DNA of 64,000 nt from Desulfoscipio sp. XC116. GTDB taxonomy: Bacteria > Bacillota > Desulfotomaculia > Desulfotomaculales > Desulfallaceae. How positions within the stretch are numbered: position 1 is the stretch's first letter; the number at the start of each line of letters is the position of its first letter. Below are positions 38,050 to 46,737 of this stretch, in pieces. Where the stretch lies: positions 2,237,035 through 2,301,034 of the forward strand of contig NZ_CP156660.1 in NCBI RefSeq assembly GCF_039851975.1, given 5' to 3'. The notes below the pieces were generated by a model, which saw nothing but the letters and a program-made list of their open reading frames with translations, had not been told where the DNA came from and did no database searches. The position numbers and the translations under genes are program-made.

Positions 38050-38223
38050 GTGTATAAATTCGGGGATTTAATTCTATGCCTGGGAGTCTTTCTATTCTTT
38101 CTGGGAGGCGTGGCTCTGGCTTTTGGGGTATTAACCGCTAATAGTCCATTATTGCCTGTTATCGCTGCCTTTTCATTAATATTAATAGCTATTGGCGGTT
38201 TTATTAAGAAAAGAAATGCATAG
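38050..38223 (+). CDS. Small two-helix membrane protein
   Basis: 57 residues from a GTG at 38050. Two hydrophobic helices (CLGVFLFFLGGVALAFGVL and PVIAAFSLILIAIGGFI) are separated by a short NSPLL turn, with a basic KKRNA end. The ribosome site is modest (GGGAAGTGACGGG). It sits 50 bases after prfC and 12 before the DUF327 gene, and codon use is like its neighbours. I do not recognise a family. Confidence 0.6.
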   Translation: MYKFGDLILCLGVFLFFLGGVALAFGVLTANSPLLPVIAAFSLILIAIGGFIKKRNA

Positions 38224-38235
38224 AAGGGATAACCA

Positions 38236-38658
38236 TTGAAAATTTCCGTATTAGATAAGAACATAAGCAAAGGGTTTAGAACCAGTGTCGTAAAAGTAAA
38301 TAAAAGTAAGGAATTTCAAGACTCCTTGGACATGGCCAAAAGAGATCAGCAGCACCAGGAAATTAATAAAATGATTAAAAAGATAAAAGCATCTGGTAAT
38401 AAATTAAAAAATACCCGCAGTATTGTGGATGTAAGAATTTATAAGCAGCACATCGCCGATTATCTAAATCATGTATTGAACTACTGCTATTCTATATCGC
38501 ACTCCCGTGGATATCAGGGTCTGCTTTCGAGGGTGGAAATAATTAATCAGAAACTTGAGGAACTAACTCAGGAAATATTGAACGAACAGAAGCAAAATAT
38601 TGTCATAGCCGGTAAGATAGATGAAATAACCGGGTTATTAATAGATTTTCACACTTAA
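38236..38658 (+). CDS. DUF327 family protein (YaaR-like)
   Basis: 140 residues, all helical by composition. NTRSIVDVRIYKQHIADYLN and the regular heptads after it match the YaaR/DUF327 family of uncharacterised Firmicutes proteins. The TTG start has AGAAGGGAT upstream. It is the last gene of a small prfC-downstream group and ends before a terminator shared with the convergent acyl-CoA dehydrogenase. Confidence 0.8.
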   Translation: MKISVLDKNISKGFRTSVVKVNKSKEFQDSLDMAKRDQQHQEINKMIKKIKASGNKLKNTRSIVDVRIYKQHIADYLNHVLNYCYSISHSRGYQGLLSRVEIINQKLEELTQEILNEQKQNIVIAGKIDEITGLLIDFHT

Positions 38659-38706
38659 AAAAAGCAATATAAATAGTATTCAACAGTTATTTTCCGGTTA
38701 AAAATG

Positions 38707-38732
38707 CATGCCCGTGTTTATTTACACGGGCA
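38707..38732. terminator. Terminator between convergent genes
   Basis: A GCCCGTG/CACGGGC stem with a 7-8 nt loop. The minus strand continues ATGCATTTTT, which suits the acyl-CoA dehydrogenase gene; the plus side lacks a T-run. Confidence 0.6.
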
Positions 38733-38797
38733 TCGATAATAGTATTAAATAATATCCCTTGGAAAATCCTTATTACCCTAATTTTGACCGCTGGATA

Positions 38798-39937
38798 TTA
38801 CCTTAAAATATTGGCTGCTATTACCATCCGCTGCACTTCGCTGGTTCCTTCATAAATCTCGGTTATTTTAGCATCCCGCATCATGCGCTCCACCGGGTAC
38901 TCCCTTGTATAACCGTAACCGCCAAATATTTGAACTGCCTTGGTGGTAACAGCCATGGCGGTTTCCGAGGCAAACAGCTTGGCCATGGCTGCTTCCTTGC
39001 TATAAGGCAATTTGCTGTCTTTTAAATATGCAGCCCGGTAAATCAGCAAGCGCGCAGCTTCAATACCGGTTGCCATATCCGCAAGCATCCATTGTATACC
39101 TTGGTTAGCGGAAATAGGTTTATTAAACTGTTCCCGTATCTTGCTGTATTTTATTGCCTCCTCATAAGCTCCCTGTGCAATACCAAGGGCCTGGGCCGCT
39201 ATGCCTATACGTCCGCCGTCCAAGGTCATCATAATTATTTTAAAGCCCGCCCCCTCTTGACCAAGTAAATTGGCTTTGGGAATACGGCAGTTCTCAAACA
39301 CCAGCTCATAGGTAGCCGAACCCCGAATACCCATTTTATGTTCCTTTTTACCGAAAGAAAAGCCGGGCGTTCCTTTTTCAACAATAAAGGCCGACAGTCC
39401 CTTGTGTTTTTTTGATTTATCAGTGGCGGCTATAATTACATAGATATCGGCGACATAACCATTGGTGATAAATATTTTGCTGCCGTTTAAAATATATTCA
39501 TCACCGTCCGTAACAGCAGTTGTCTTAGTGGCACCCGCGTCGGACCCGGCGGCTGGTTCGGTTAGGCCCATAGCACCTATACTTTCACCGCTTGCCAGAG
39601 GTTTTAAGAATTTTTCCTTTTGCTCCTCAGTACCAAAAGCGTAAATAGGCCAGGCGCAAAGGGAGGTATGGGCTGAAACAAGCACCCCGCTGGACGCGCA
39701 GACGCGGCTTAGTTCTTCTACCGCAATGGCATAGCTCAGGTTATCCATTCCGGCACCTTCATACTCTTCGGGATACGGTATGCCCGAAAGCCCCATCTCC
39801 GCCATATTCCTCCATAAGGCGTAGTCGTATTCTTCCTTCTCATCCATTTCAGCAGCCTTGGGGGCTATCTCATTTTCAGCAAAGTCCCGTACCGTTTTAC
39901 GCATTAATTCCTGTTCTTCATTTAATTTAAAAATCAC
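38798..39937 (-). CDS. Short-chain acyl-CoA dehydrogenase (butyryl-CoA dehydrogenase-like)
   Basis: FAD enzyme that oxidises short acyl-CoA (or reduces enoyl-CoA with an electron-transfer flavoprotein). 379 residues from the GTG at 39935-39937, chosen for AGGAGG 7 bases upstream and the family length; an earlier ATG encodes through the ribosome site. [15 protein letters not shown] (substrate loop), [19 protein letters not shown], and the catalytic glutamate in [10 protein letters not shown] near the C-terminus are present. It follows the CoA-transferase by 40 bases, so both lie under the sigma-54 promoter at 41401. Confidence 0.95.
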   Translation of the reverse strand: MIFKLNEEQELMRKTVRDFAENEIAPKAAEMDEKEEYDYALWRNMAEMGLSGIPYPEEYEGAGMDNLSYAIAVEELSRVCASSGVLVSAHTSLCAWPIYAFGTEEQKEKFLKPLASGESIGAMGLTEPAAGSDAGATKTTAVTDGDEYILNGSKIFITNGYVADIYVIIAATDKSKKHKGLSAFIVEKGTPGFSFGKKEHKMGIRGSATYELVFENCRIPKANLLGQEGAGFKIIMMTLDGGRIGIAAQALGIAQGAYEEAIKYSKIREQFNKPISANQGIQWMLADMATGIEAARLLIYRAAYLKDSKLPYSKEAAMAKLFASETAMAVTTKAVQIFGGYGYTREYPVERMMRDAKITEIYEGTSEVQRMVIAANILR

Positions 39938-39977
39938 TTCAATTCCTCCTTTGCTTTTGTGATACATATTTTTACAA

Positions 39978-41345
39978 CTATATCAACCGCATTTGACGCG
40001 CTGCTGAACGTAATTCCGAGCGGAAATCCGGGTGAGCAATGGATATCATCGCCAACGCCCTTTCCCTGGCTGTTTTACCACGAAGTTTAGCTACGCCGTA
40101 TTCGGTAACAATATGATCAACATCATTTTTAGAGCAACTTACCACCGCCCCTTGCTTCAAAACCGGCACTATCTTAGAAATTGTCCCCTGTTTGGCTGTG
40201 GAATTTAGAGCGATAAAACCTTTACCGCCGGGAGAGCAAAGACAGCCCCGGGCAAAGTCCGCCTGTCCGCCGGTGGCGCTATACTGCTTTGGGCCTATGG
40301 TTTCTGAAGCGCACTGACCCAGTAAATCTACCTCAAGAGTAGCATTAATAGAAACCATTTTGCAGTTTTGGCCGATTACGTATGGATCATTTACATAAGA
40401 TACCGGATACAGCTCAACCATAGGATTATCATTTAAAAAATCGTAAAGCCGCCTGGTGCCGGCCGCAAAGCTGCCAATTATCTTACCCGGATGCAGCGTT
40501 TTTTTCCTGCCTGTCACCGTGCCACGCTCAACCAGGTCAACCATCCCATCTGTAATCATTTCGGTATGAATACCCAGATTCCTTTTATTGCTCAGCGCCA
40601 TGGCCACGGCATTCGGCATGCCCCCGATGCCCAGTTGAATAGTGGAGCCATTCTCAACCATTTCTGCAATGTACGATCCAATTATCTGATCTGTTTCTGT
40701 AATGGGCGGTATGGGAATTTCCGGAACAGCAACCTTGCTTTCTATAACATAGTCCACCTCTGAGATATGAATAAGACTGTCTCCACGAGTCCGGGGCATA
40801 TTGGGGTTAACCTCAAGAATCATTATTCGGGCCTGTGCCGCCGCGGTTGAAGTATAATCCACAGAAAGCCCCAGGCTAAAATATCCTCGCTGATCCATGG
40901 GTGAAACCGTTCCCATAAACACATCCACCTGGATATAATTTCTGAAAAGCTCCGGATAATCATGAAAATTACCGGGCATAAAGTCAGCCAGTCCTTCATT
41001 AACGGCCCGGCGGCTTGGCTCGCTTGTAAACCATGATACATGCCGAAAGCTATCAGCCATGTCCGGCTCCAAATAAGCCGCTTTTCTTAACGGCAGCATC
41101 TGGTGAACTTTAACGTTTTCAACTTCACCCTTCCGGCCCGCCATAGCATCTACCAGAGACACCGGTTCCCCACAGCCCAGGGAGAGTACAATATTATCTC
41201 CGGATTTGATCAGTTGTACCGCTTGCTCCGCGGTAACCAGTTTATTTTTATATAAATCCCACACTGTTTTGCGGCCACTGGGATAAATATATAATCTTTG
41301 CCCCGTATCACTACCGATCAATTCCCTGGTTAATTCTAATGGCAT
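39978..41345 (-). CDS. Acetyl-CoA hydrolase/4-hydroxybutyrate (butyryl) CoA-transferase family
   Basis: 455 residues. It moves CoA between acetate and another short acid. The N-terminal AcetylCoA_hydro domain has VLSLGCGEP near 52. The C-terminal domain has [13 protein letters not shown], the catalytic glutamate in [12 protein letters not shown], and [13 protein letters not shown] followed by PGGKGFIAL, the CoA-site glycines. With the dehydrogenase it would activate and oxidise, or form, a C4-C5 acid. The ATG start has AGGGGGAAG upstream. A -24/-12 promoter lies about 45-55 bases before it. Confidence 0.93.
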   Translation of the reverse strand: MPLELTRELIGSDTGQRLYIYPSGRKTVWDLYKNKLVTAEQAVQLIKSGDNIVLSLGCGEPVSLVDAMAGRKGEVENVKVHQMLPLRKAAYLEPDMADSFRHVSWFTSEPSRRAVNEGLADFMPGNFHDYPELFRNYIQVDVFMGTVSPMDQRGYFSLGLSVDYTSTAAAQARIMILEVNPNMPRTRGDSLIHISEVDYVIESKVAVPEIPIPPITETDQIIGSYIAEMVENGSTIQLGIGGMPNAVAMALSNKRNLGIHTEMITDGMVDLVERGTVTGRKKTLHPGKIIGSFAAGTRRLYDFLNDNPMVELYPVSYVNDPYVIGQNCKMVSINATLEVDLLGQCASETIGPKQYSATGGQADFARGCLCSPGGKGFIALNSTAKQGTISKIVPVLKQGAVVSCSKNDVDHIVTEYGVAKLRGKTARERALAMISIAHPDFRSELRSAARQMRLI

Positions 41346-41400
41346 GTTTGACTTCCCCCTTTGTCAATCAATTATGATTAATTAAACTAAAGGCAAAATA

Positions 41401-41416
41401 AGCAAAAGTCATACCA
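41401..41416 (-). promoter_or_regulatory. Sigma-54 (-24/-12) promoter of the CoA-transferase operon
   Basis: The minus strand reads TGGTATGACTTTTGCT, which fits TGGYRYRNNNNTTGCW at every constrained position, with GG and GC exactly 10 bases apart. The expected transcript start is near 41390, leaving a ~45-nt leader. The next gene is a sigma-54 activator. Confidence 0.88.
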
Positions 41417-41504
41417 TGCTCTTTTTTTAGTAAACTACCCCCGGTTTATCCATACTTTATTTATACTGTACATCTTTAAGTGATCACGCCGTAGACATTA
41501 AAAA

Positions 41505-41540
41505 TTCAAAGGCTGCCCCCAAAAGGGAGCAACCTTTGAA
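41505..41540 (-). terminator. Terminator of the sigma-54 activator gene
   Basis: A CAAAGG-GC-CCC / GGG-GC-CCTTTG stem (41507-41538), with TTTTT following on the minus strand. Confidence 0.7.
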
Positions 41541-41598
41541 AAATACCGTTCGTGTCTACTTCGTGGATATTGTAAACTAAGTAAGCAAATAATATTAG

Positions 41599-43347
41599 CT
41601 ATCCATTAATTTTGTAACGCTTCATCTTTTTATAAAGACCGGCTCTGGAAATTCCAAGGCTTAATGCCGCCTGTATTTTATTACCGCCGCTGTTGGTCAG
41701 GGCCTCAAGTATGGCTTCTCTCTCAATTTCTTCAATTAATTGCGGCAGGCTGCCCTGATTAAGCCTGCTCCTTTTTTCTATATTTTGCAGGTACATGGGA
41801 AGGTGCTCTTTTTTTATCTTGTTATCATCCAGCACGTTGAAAGCCCTTTCCACAACATTCTCCAACTCCCTGATATTGCCGGGCCAGCGATAATTGCGCA
41901 GTATGGACGTAACTTCGGGATCAATGCCTTCCACCCTGCACCCAAACTGTCTATTATATTTTTCTATAAAATATTGCAGCAGCAACTCCAGGTCGTCCAT
42001 CCTTTTACGCAAAGGCGGTATGTTTAAAGTTACTACGTTTATCCGGTAATATAAATCCTCCCTGAATTCATTATTGGCGATCATTTCCTCCAAGTTGCGA
42101 TTTGTGGCGGCAATAATTCTCACATCTACATGGCGTGGCTTAGTATCGCCAAGTCTTTCTATTTCCTTTTCCTGCAGCACCCGCAGCAGCTTGGACTGCA
42201 TTTTAATTGACATATCCCCTATTTCATCAAGAAATATAACCCCCCTATGGGCAAGCTCAAATTTACCAATCTGCCCGCCTTTTTTGGCGCCGGTAAAAGC
42301 CCCTTCCCGGTAGCCAAAAAGTTCGGATTCCAAAAGGCTTTCCGGCACTGCGGCACAATTTACCTTGATAAAGGGGCCCCGGTTGCGCCTGCTCTCCGTG
42401 TACATGGCATGAGCAAAAAGTTCTTTGCCTGTGCCGCTTTCTCCCCGTATGAGCAGGGTAGATTGGCTGTTGACCACTTTCCTGGCGGTTTCCTTTAGAG
42501 CCACAAAGGCTTGATTCTCACCGATAATTTGATCAAAGGTAAATTTATCCCGCTGAACCCGGTTCAGCTCGTCCTTGTAAAAATCAAGCTGACTGCGCAA
42601 GCTTTGTATTTTCTCCGACAGTGCATATAGATCGGAAATCTTTTTAAAAACCACGGTTCCCAGAGCGCCCACTATCCTGCCGTTTTTCTTTATCGGAACC
42701 CGGTTGGCAATAATAGTTTGGCCGTTTAAATTGGCTACATATCCATATTCGGCCTCGCCGGTCTCCATTGCCCTAGGGAATAATGGGTTGCCGTAAACCT
42801 CTTTAACATGCCTGCCGATAATCTCTTCCACCTTTTTATTAAAGAAACTGGCAAATGCCTGGTTGGTCATGGTAATGATATAGTCCCTGTTTACCGCTAC
42901 AATACCATCACTGGAAAGCTCAAGGATATTACTTAATGTTTCCTGCAGCTCTTTAATGTTCTCATTTCTGGCAGTTAACTCATTAACAATATTCTGTATA
43001 TCCGTAACATCCTGAAAAATCGCCACCGCGCCAACAATTTCCCCATCCACTATAATGGGATTGCGGTTAGTTAAATAAGTGCCTTTTTTTAAGGACATCC
43101 TGCGACCGGTCTGAGGTTTTCCATCTGCTAAAACATCCAACAGCCCGGTAGTGGGAAAAAACTCTTTAACATGCCTGCCCAGTATTTGCTCCGCAGGCTG
43201 TCCGAGGAATTTTTCCACCTGGCAATTGCAATAAAAAATTTTACCTGATGGCTCAACGGCTATAACTGCATTGCTGGCGGAATTCAAGATATCTCTAAGA
43301 CCTATTTTTCTGCCGGTTTTAATGATAACCATCCTCCAAATACGCAT
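41599..43347 (-). CDS. Sigma-54-dependent transcriptional activator with two PAS domains
   Basis: 582 residues: PAS (about 15-120), PAS (about 125-240), a short coiled linker, AAA+ domain with Walker A GESGTGKE near 296, the sigma-54 contact loop GAFTGA, Walker B FLDEIGDM and the arginine-finger region, then a Fis-type HTH ending ISRAGLYKKMKRY. It responds to a cytoplasmic small-molecule or redox signal through PAS (family knowledge). It probably drives the neighbouring CoA-transferase/dehydrogenase operon. The start is uncertain: the best ribosome site (GGAGG, 43328-43332) overlaps the M6 ATG and is correctly spaced only for an ATT. Confidence 0.93.
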   Translation of the reverse strand: MRIWRMVIIKTGRKIGLRDILNSASNAVIAVEPSGKIFYCNCQVEKFLGQPAEQILGRHVKEFFPTTGLLDVLADGKPQTGRRMSLKKGTYLTNRNPIIVDGEIVGAVAIFQDVTDIQNIVNELTARNENIKELQETLSNILELSSDGIVAVNRDYIITMTNQAFASFFNKKVEEIIGRHVKEVYGNPLFPRAMETGEAEYGYVANLNGQTIIANRVPIKKNGRIVGALGTVVFKKISDLYALSEKIQSLRSQLDFYKDELNRVQRDKFTFDQIIGENQAFVALKETARKVVNSQSTLLIRGESGTGKELFAHAMYTESRRNRGPFIKVNCAAVPESLLESELFGYREGAFTGAKKGGQIGKFELAHRGVIFLDEIGDMSIKMQSKLLRVLQEKEIERLGDTKPRHVDVRIIAATNRNLEEMIANNEFREDLYYRINVVTLNIPPLRKRMDDLELLLQYFIEKYNRQFGCRVEGIDPEVTSILRNYRWPGNIRELENVVERAFNVLDDNKIKKEHLPMYLQNIEKRSRLNQGSLPQLIEEIEREAILEALTNSGGNKIQAALSLGISRAGLYKKMKRYKING

Positions 43348-43409
43348 AACTTTTTGTCGAGTTTAAACCATTATAACACCTCATTAACAAATAAGGACCT
43401 TATAATAAG

Positions 43410-43471
43410 CGGTTATCGTTTGTTGTTAATGGCAATATACCCCTCCAAAAAGCAAAAACCGGACTTTACCG
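43410..43471. repeat. Direct repeat flanking the toxin-antitoxin pair, left copy
   Basis: 62 bp identical to 44211-44274 except for a 2-base indel. It begins CGGTTATC and ends GGACTTTACCG. Confidence 0.9.
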
Positions 43472-43525
43472 GTGCAGATTTTTTTAACGTAGTCGTGCAT
43501 GGCATATCCGTCCCGGCTTTAGTAT

Positions 43526-43840
43526 CTACCTTATCAACCATCCGTAATCTTGCCTGCAATACACAATATAATCAACGTACACTATTTGATCTTTAATCTG
43601 ATACAAAATCAAATACCAGTTTTCCACGAACATTTTATGATATTTATTGGGCGGGATAAATTCAGCCTCGAAAAATGGATAACGCTCCGGCATTTGATGT
43701 AGGGAACACATGGCGTTCATCAGATTGTTTTTCACTTTGCGGGCGGCGGAAGGACTTTTCTGCAGCAAAAAACGGACATGGCCCGCCAGCATCTGACGGG
43801 CACGGTCGGAAACGGTCACCTTATATTGAAGCTTTTTCAT
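43526..43840 (-). CDS. RelE/ParE-family toxin
   Basis: 104 residues from the ATG at 43838-43840, which overlaps the antitoxin gene by 20 bases, the usual toxin-antitoxin arrangement. The sequence has the RelE-superfamily pattern: an N-terminal strand (LQYKVTVSDRAR), two helices with LLQKSPSAARKVKNNL, then PERYPFFE and a C-terminal strand set VENWYLILYQIKDQIVYVDYIV with RQD at the end. Known members cleave ribosome-bound mRNA or inhibit gyrase; which applies here is not predictable. Confidence 0.85.
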   Translation of the reverse strand: MKKLQYKVTVSDRARQMLAGHVRFLLQKSPSAARKVKNNLMNAMCSLHQMPERYPFFEAEFIPPNKYHKMFVENWYLILYQIKDQIVYVDYIVYCRQDYGWLIR

Positions 43841-44108
43841 GCTCCACCTCGTTAATGATGCTTTCCAGATAGCCGTCCAGTTCTTCCAATGTTGTTCCGA
43901 CACGACCAGCCAAACGGTCTTCCTCAACGGCCAGCAGCTCTTCCCGCAGCTTCAGCATTTTTTCACGACGGGTAAACGCCTCTATATCCATGACCACGAG
44001 ATCGCCCTCACCGTTTTTAGTAAGATACACCGGTTCTCCGGTGGATTTGCATAAGGCTGCTATCTCATTATAGTTCTGCCGGATGCTTGCGGATGGTTTA
44101 ATCTGCAT
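43821..44108 (-). CDS. Phd/YefM-family antitoxin
   Basis: 95 residues. The N-terminal DNA-binding part (IKPSASIRQNYNEIAALCK, EPVYLTKNGEGDLVVMDIEAF) is typical of Phd/YefM. The C-terminal acidic helix (EEDRLAGRVGTTLEELDGYL) would cover the toxin. The ATG has AAGGGGTT upstream. It is first in the operon, expected to autorepress with the toxin. Confidence 0.88.
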   Translation of the reverse strand: MQIKPSASIRQNYNEIAALCKSTGEPVYLTKNGEGDLVVMDIEAFTRREKMLKLREELLAVEEDRLAGRVGTTLEELDGYLESIINEVEHEKASI

Positions 44109-44210
44109 AACACCAACCCCTTATAGCAAAATTCTGACCATATTATATTTCTATTATACTACGAAACTCGGCTGCAGCCAAGTAACCATCCGGAATTTCC
44201 AAAGTGAAAC

Positions 44211-44274
44211 CGGTTATCTTGTTTGTTGTTAATGGCAATATACCCCTCCAAAAAGCAAAAACCGGACTTTACCG
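44211..44274. repeat. Direct repeat flanking the toxin-antitoxin pair, right copy
   Basis: 64 bp partner of 43410-43471. Repeat-to-repeat distance is about 800 bp, with the toxin-antitoxin pair as the only content. The remaining ~270 bases up to the response-regulator gene show no gene. Confidence 0.9.
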
Positions 44275-44548
44275 ATTTAATATAGATCATGATCATCAGG
44301 GGTATTAAAACCATATGACCAGGTCCGACCCAATAGTTTTACCCCAGGATCTGTTGATGTGCAGTGCAAACTGGACAATGAACCTTGAAACAACTACAAT
44401 ATATAACCGCCCGATAATTATCTATTGACTATCTATAGATAAAAATTGCATAAAATAATTGTTTTCAAAGGTATAGTTACAGTAGCCTGAAGTTTGATAT
44501 AGTTAAAGATATAGGATTTCTAGCTGCTATAAGGAGTCAATAATATTA

Positions 44549-45256
44549 ATGCAATATTTTAAACAAGGAAGCACAAAACACCTGATACTTATAGTAGACG
44601 ATGAACCGGATCTGCTTAGCGGTCTGAATAGTATCTTAACTGCTGCCAATTTTAGAGTAGTCACCGCCAGGGACGGCGGAGAAGCCCTGTCTATTTTCAG
44701 GTCGGAAATACCCGATCTTGTTATCTTGGATCTCATGCTTCCTGTTATGGATGGCTTGGAGGTTTGTCGGGAATTGCGAAAAACCTCTGATGTACCAATC
44801 ATTATGCTGACTGCCCGGGACGATAGCCTTGACAAAATTTTAGGACTGGAATTCGGCGCCGATGACTATGTGACAAAGCCCTTTAATGGACGGGAGTTGG
44901 TGGCACGCATCAGATCAATACTGCGTCGCACCAACAGACAATACCGGGGCCCTTCCATATTAGTGGGCAATGGAAGGGTTCGCATTAATCTTAACGAGCA
45001 AACCGTTGTTGTAGACAGCCGGCAAATTAACCTAACTCCCACAGAGTTTGATTTAATTACCCAGTTAGCTCGTCACCCCGGGCAGGTTTTTTCACGCAGC
45101 AGTCTGCTGGAAATTGTCTGGGGCTACGATTTTCCAGGTGATTTGCGAACAGTAGATGTGCATGTGAGGAGATTGCGCCGGAAAATAGAGGCAGACCCGG
45201 CTAATCCAACGATCATTTTGACAAGGTTTGGTGTAGGCTATGTTTTGGCCAAGTAG
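44549..45256 (+). CDS. OmpR/PhoB-family response regulator
   Basis: 235 residues. The receiver domain (about 10-125) has the acidic pair D17-D18, phospho-acceptor D61 in VILDLMLPVMDG and the VTKPF lysine near 111. The C-terminal winged helix has LTPTEFDLITQLARHPGQVFSR and VDVHVRRLRRKI. The ribosome site AAGGAGT is about 12 bases before the ATG. The kinase gene overlaps its end by 17 bases, so they are coupled. Confidence 0.95.
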   Translation: MQYFKQGSTKHLILIVDDEPDLLSGLNSILTAANFRVVTARDGGEALSIFRSEIPDLVILDLMLPVMDGLEVCRELRKTSDVPIIMLTARDDSLDKILGLEFGADDYVTKPFNGRELVARIRSILRRTNRQYRGPSILVGNGRVRINLNEQTVVVDSRQINLTPTEFDLITQLARHPGQVFSRSSLLEIVWGYDFPGDLRTVDVHVRRLRRKIEADPANPTIILTRFGVGYVLAK

Positions 45257-46676
45257 GAAATTTAATCTAAATAGCCTGCGCTGGCGTTTGGCCCTTAGCT
45301 ACGCTATTATATCCATAGTCGTTACCGCTCTTCTGACGGGCATGGCGGTGCGGACTTCTATTAATAAATCAATGGCTTCACAAAAAGAGAAAGCTATTTC
45401 CTCAATAGCAGGAATTGAAGCAGCATTTTCCGACTCTCTGATATCTTCATTAGACCCCGCCCAAACAGCTAGACAGCTTGGGTTATCTGCCGGCGGGCGG
45501 ATTTTATGGCTGGGGCCGGACGATCGGGTTAGGGTGGATAGCTATGGTGACACCAGTTTAAGTGGCCGATCTCTCACTCTACCGCCTCAACTAAAGAATG
45601 CTAAAACTGCCAACGCTCAAATTTTTGATACGGGGAAAACGTGGGCAGCCTACACAACAGCACCTTTAAGCATCACTGACAAACCATTGGGCCGCCTATT
45701 ACTTATACAAGATCTTTCAACACTACGACAGGAGTATACCCAGTTACAACAGCGGCTTTGGCTGCTTGGCGGATTATTTTCAATTTTACTGGCGGCTTTA
45801 GGATTGCTTCTGGCCAACTCTATGTCGAGACCACTGGAAGACCTTACCCAGGCCATAGAACGGGTTAAGGCAGGAGAATTAAATCAATCGGTACCCGTAA
45901 CCGGAAGCCTAGAGACTATAGCTTTAGCAGCGGCCTTTAATAACATGGCCGCCCGGATTGCCGGCTTGGACGAGCAAAGACGTGCCTTTATAGCTGATGC
46001 CGCACATGAATTGCGCACTCCTCTGGCCTCTCTACAGGCTCTGGCCGAAGGAATGAATCAGAGTTCCGCACCTAGACCAAAGGAACTTGCTGCTTTTGTC
46101 CGGCAAACTAAACGGCTTAGCCGTTTAGTTTGCAGTCTGCTGCTTCTGGCGAGACTAGATAACCCGGAGTTGCAAATAACGAAAGTACCAGTTATGGTTG
46201 CCGGCCTGATAGAGGAAGCTATTTGGGTAATAAAACCTCTGGCGGCGGAACGGCAAATTAAATTATGCATTGAAACCTCAAAGGAAATCTTAATTGCAGG
46301 TGACCCCGACTGGTTACATCGGGCTCTGGTAAATGTCCTTAGCAATGCTGTTTACTACACTCCGGCCGGCGGTCTTATTCACTTAAGAACAGGGGTAGAA
46401 CAAGACTTGGCTTACATCATTATTAAAGATTCGGGACCAGGAGTGTCACCCGATGTGTTAGCTCAACTGGGAACAAGGTTTTACCGCCCAGCCACCGCCA
46501 GAGAGAGAAGTTCCGGCGGCACGGGCCTTGGTCTGTCCATTGCCAAGGAAATACTAACTCTACATAAAGGCCGATTGGAATTTGCCTCGCCCCCTGATCA
46601 GGGACTTATTGTTAGCATGCTTATCCCGGTGCTGCCCTCAGAGATACTAGATTCCGATTCTGTAACAACTTTGTAA
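45240..46676 (+). CDS. Membrane sensor histidine kinase
   Basis: 478 residues: membrane helices at about 15-36 and 173-193 enclose an extracytoplasmic sensor domain of ~135 residues. Then HAMP, HisKA with the phosphorylated H256 in AHELRTPLASL, and an HATPase with N, G1 and G2 boxes (NVLSNAVYYT, DSGPGV, GTGLGLSIA). It pairs with the response regulator upstream. The signal is unknown. A set of direct repeats starts at its stop codon. Confidence 0.94.
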   Translation: MFWPSRKFNLNSLRWRLALSYAIISIVVTALLTGMAVRTSINKSMASQKEKAISSIAGIEAAFSDSLISSLDPAQTARQLGLSAGGRILWLGPDDRVRVDSYGDTSLSGRSLTLPPQLKNAKTANAQIFDTGKTWAAYTTAPLSITDKPLGRLLLIQDLSTLRQEYTQLQQRLWLLGGLFSILLAALGLLLANSMSRPLEDLTQAIERVKAGELNQSVPVTGSLETIALAAAFNNMAARIAGLDEQRRAFIADAAHELRTPLASLQALAEGMNQSSAPRPKELAAFVRQTKRLSRLVCSLLLLARLDNPELQITKVPVMVAGLIEEAIWVIKPLAAERQIKLCIETSKEILIAGDPDWLHRALVNVLSNAVYYTPAGGLIHLRTGVEQDLAYIIIKDSGPGVSPDVLAQLGTRFYRPATARERSSGGTGLGLSIAKEILTLHKGRLEFASPPDQGLIVSMLIPVLPSEILDSDSVTTL

Positions 46677-46700
46677 CATCTCGTAACAGGATTGTAAAAT
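46661..46700 (+). promoter_or_regulatory. Four direct repeats, candidate response-regulator operator and promoter
   Basis: GTAACA, GTAACA, GTAACA and GTAAAA begin at 46662, 46673, 46683 and 46694, spacings of 11, 10 and 11 bp. This same-face layout is typical of OmpR/PhoB dimers. TTGTAA (46671) and TAAAAT (46695), 18 bp apart, could be a promoter for the beta-propeller gene. Confidence 0.6.
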
Positions 46701-46737
46701 CATAGTGTTATAACTGAGGTAAGGAGGTTGATGCAAG

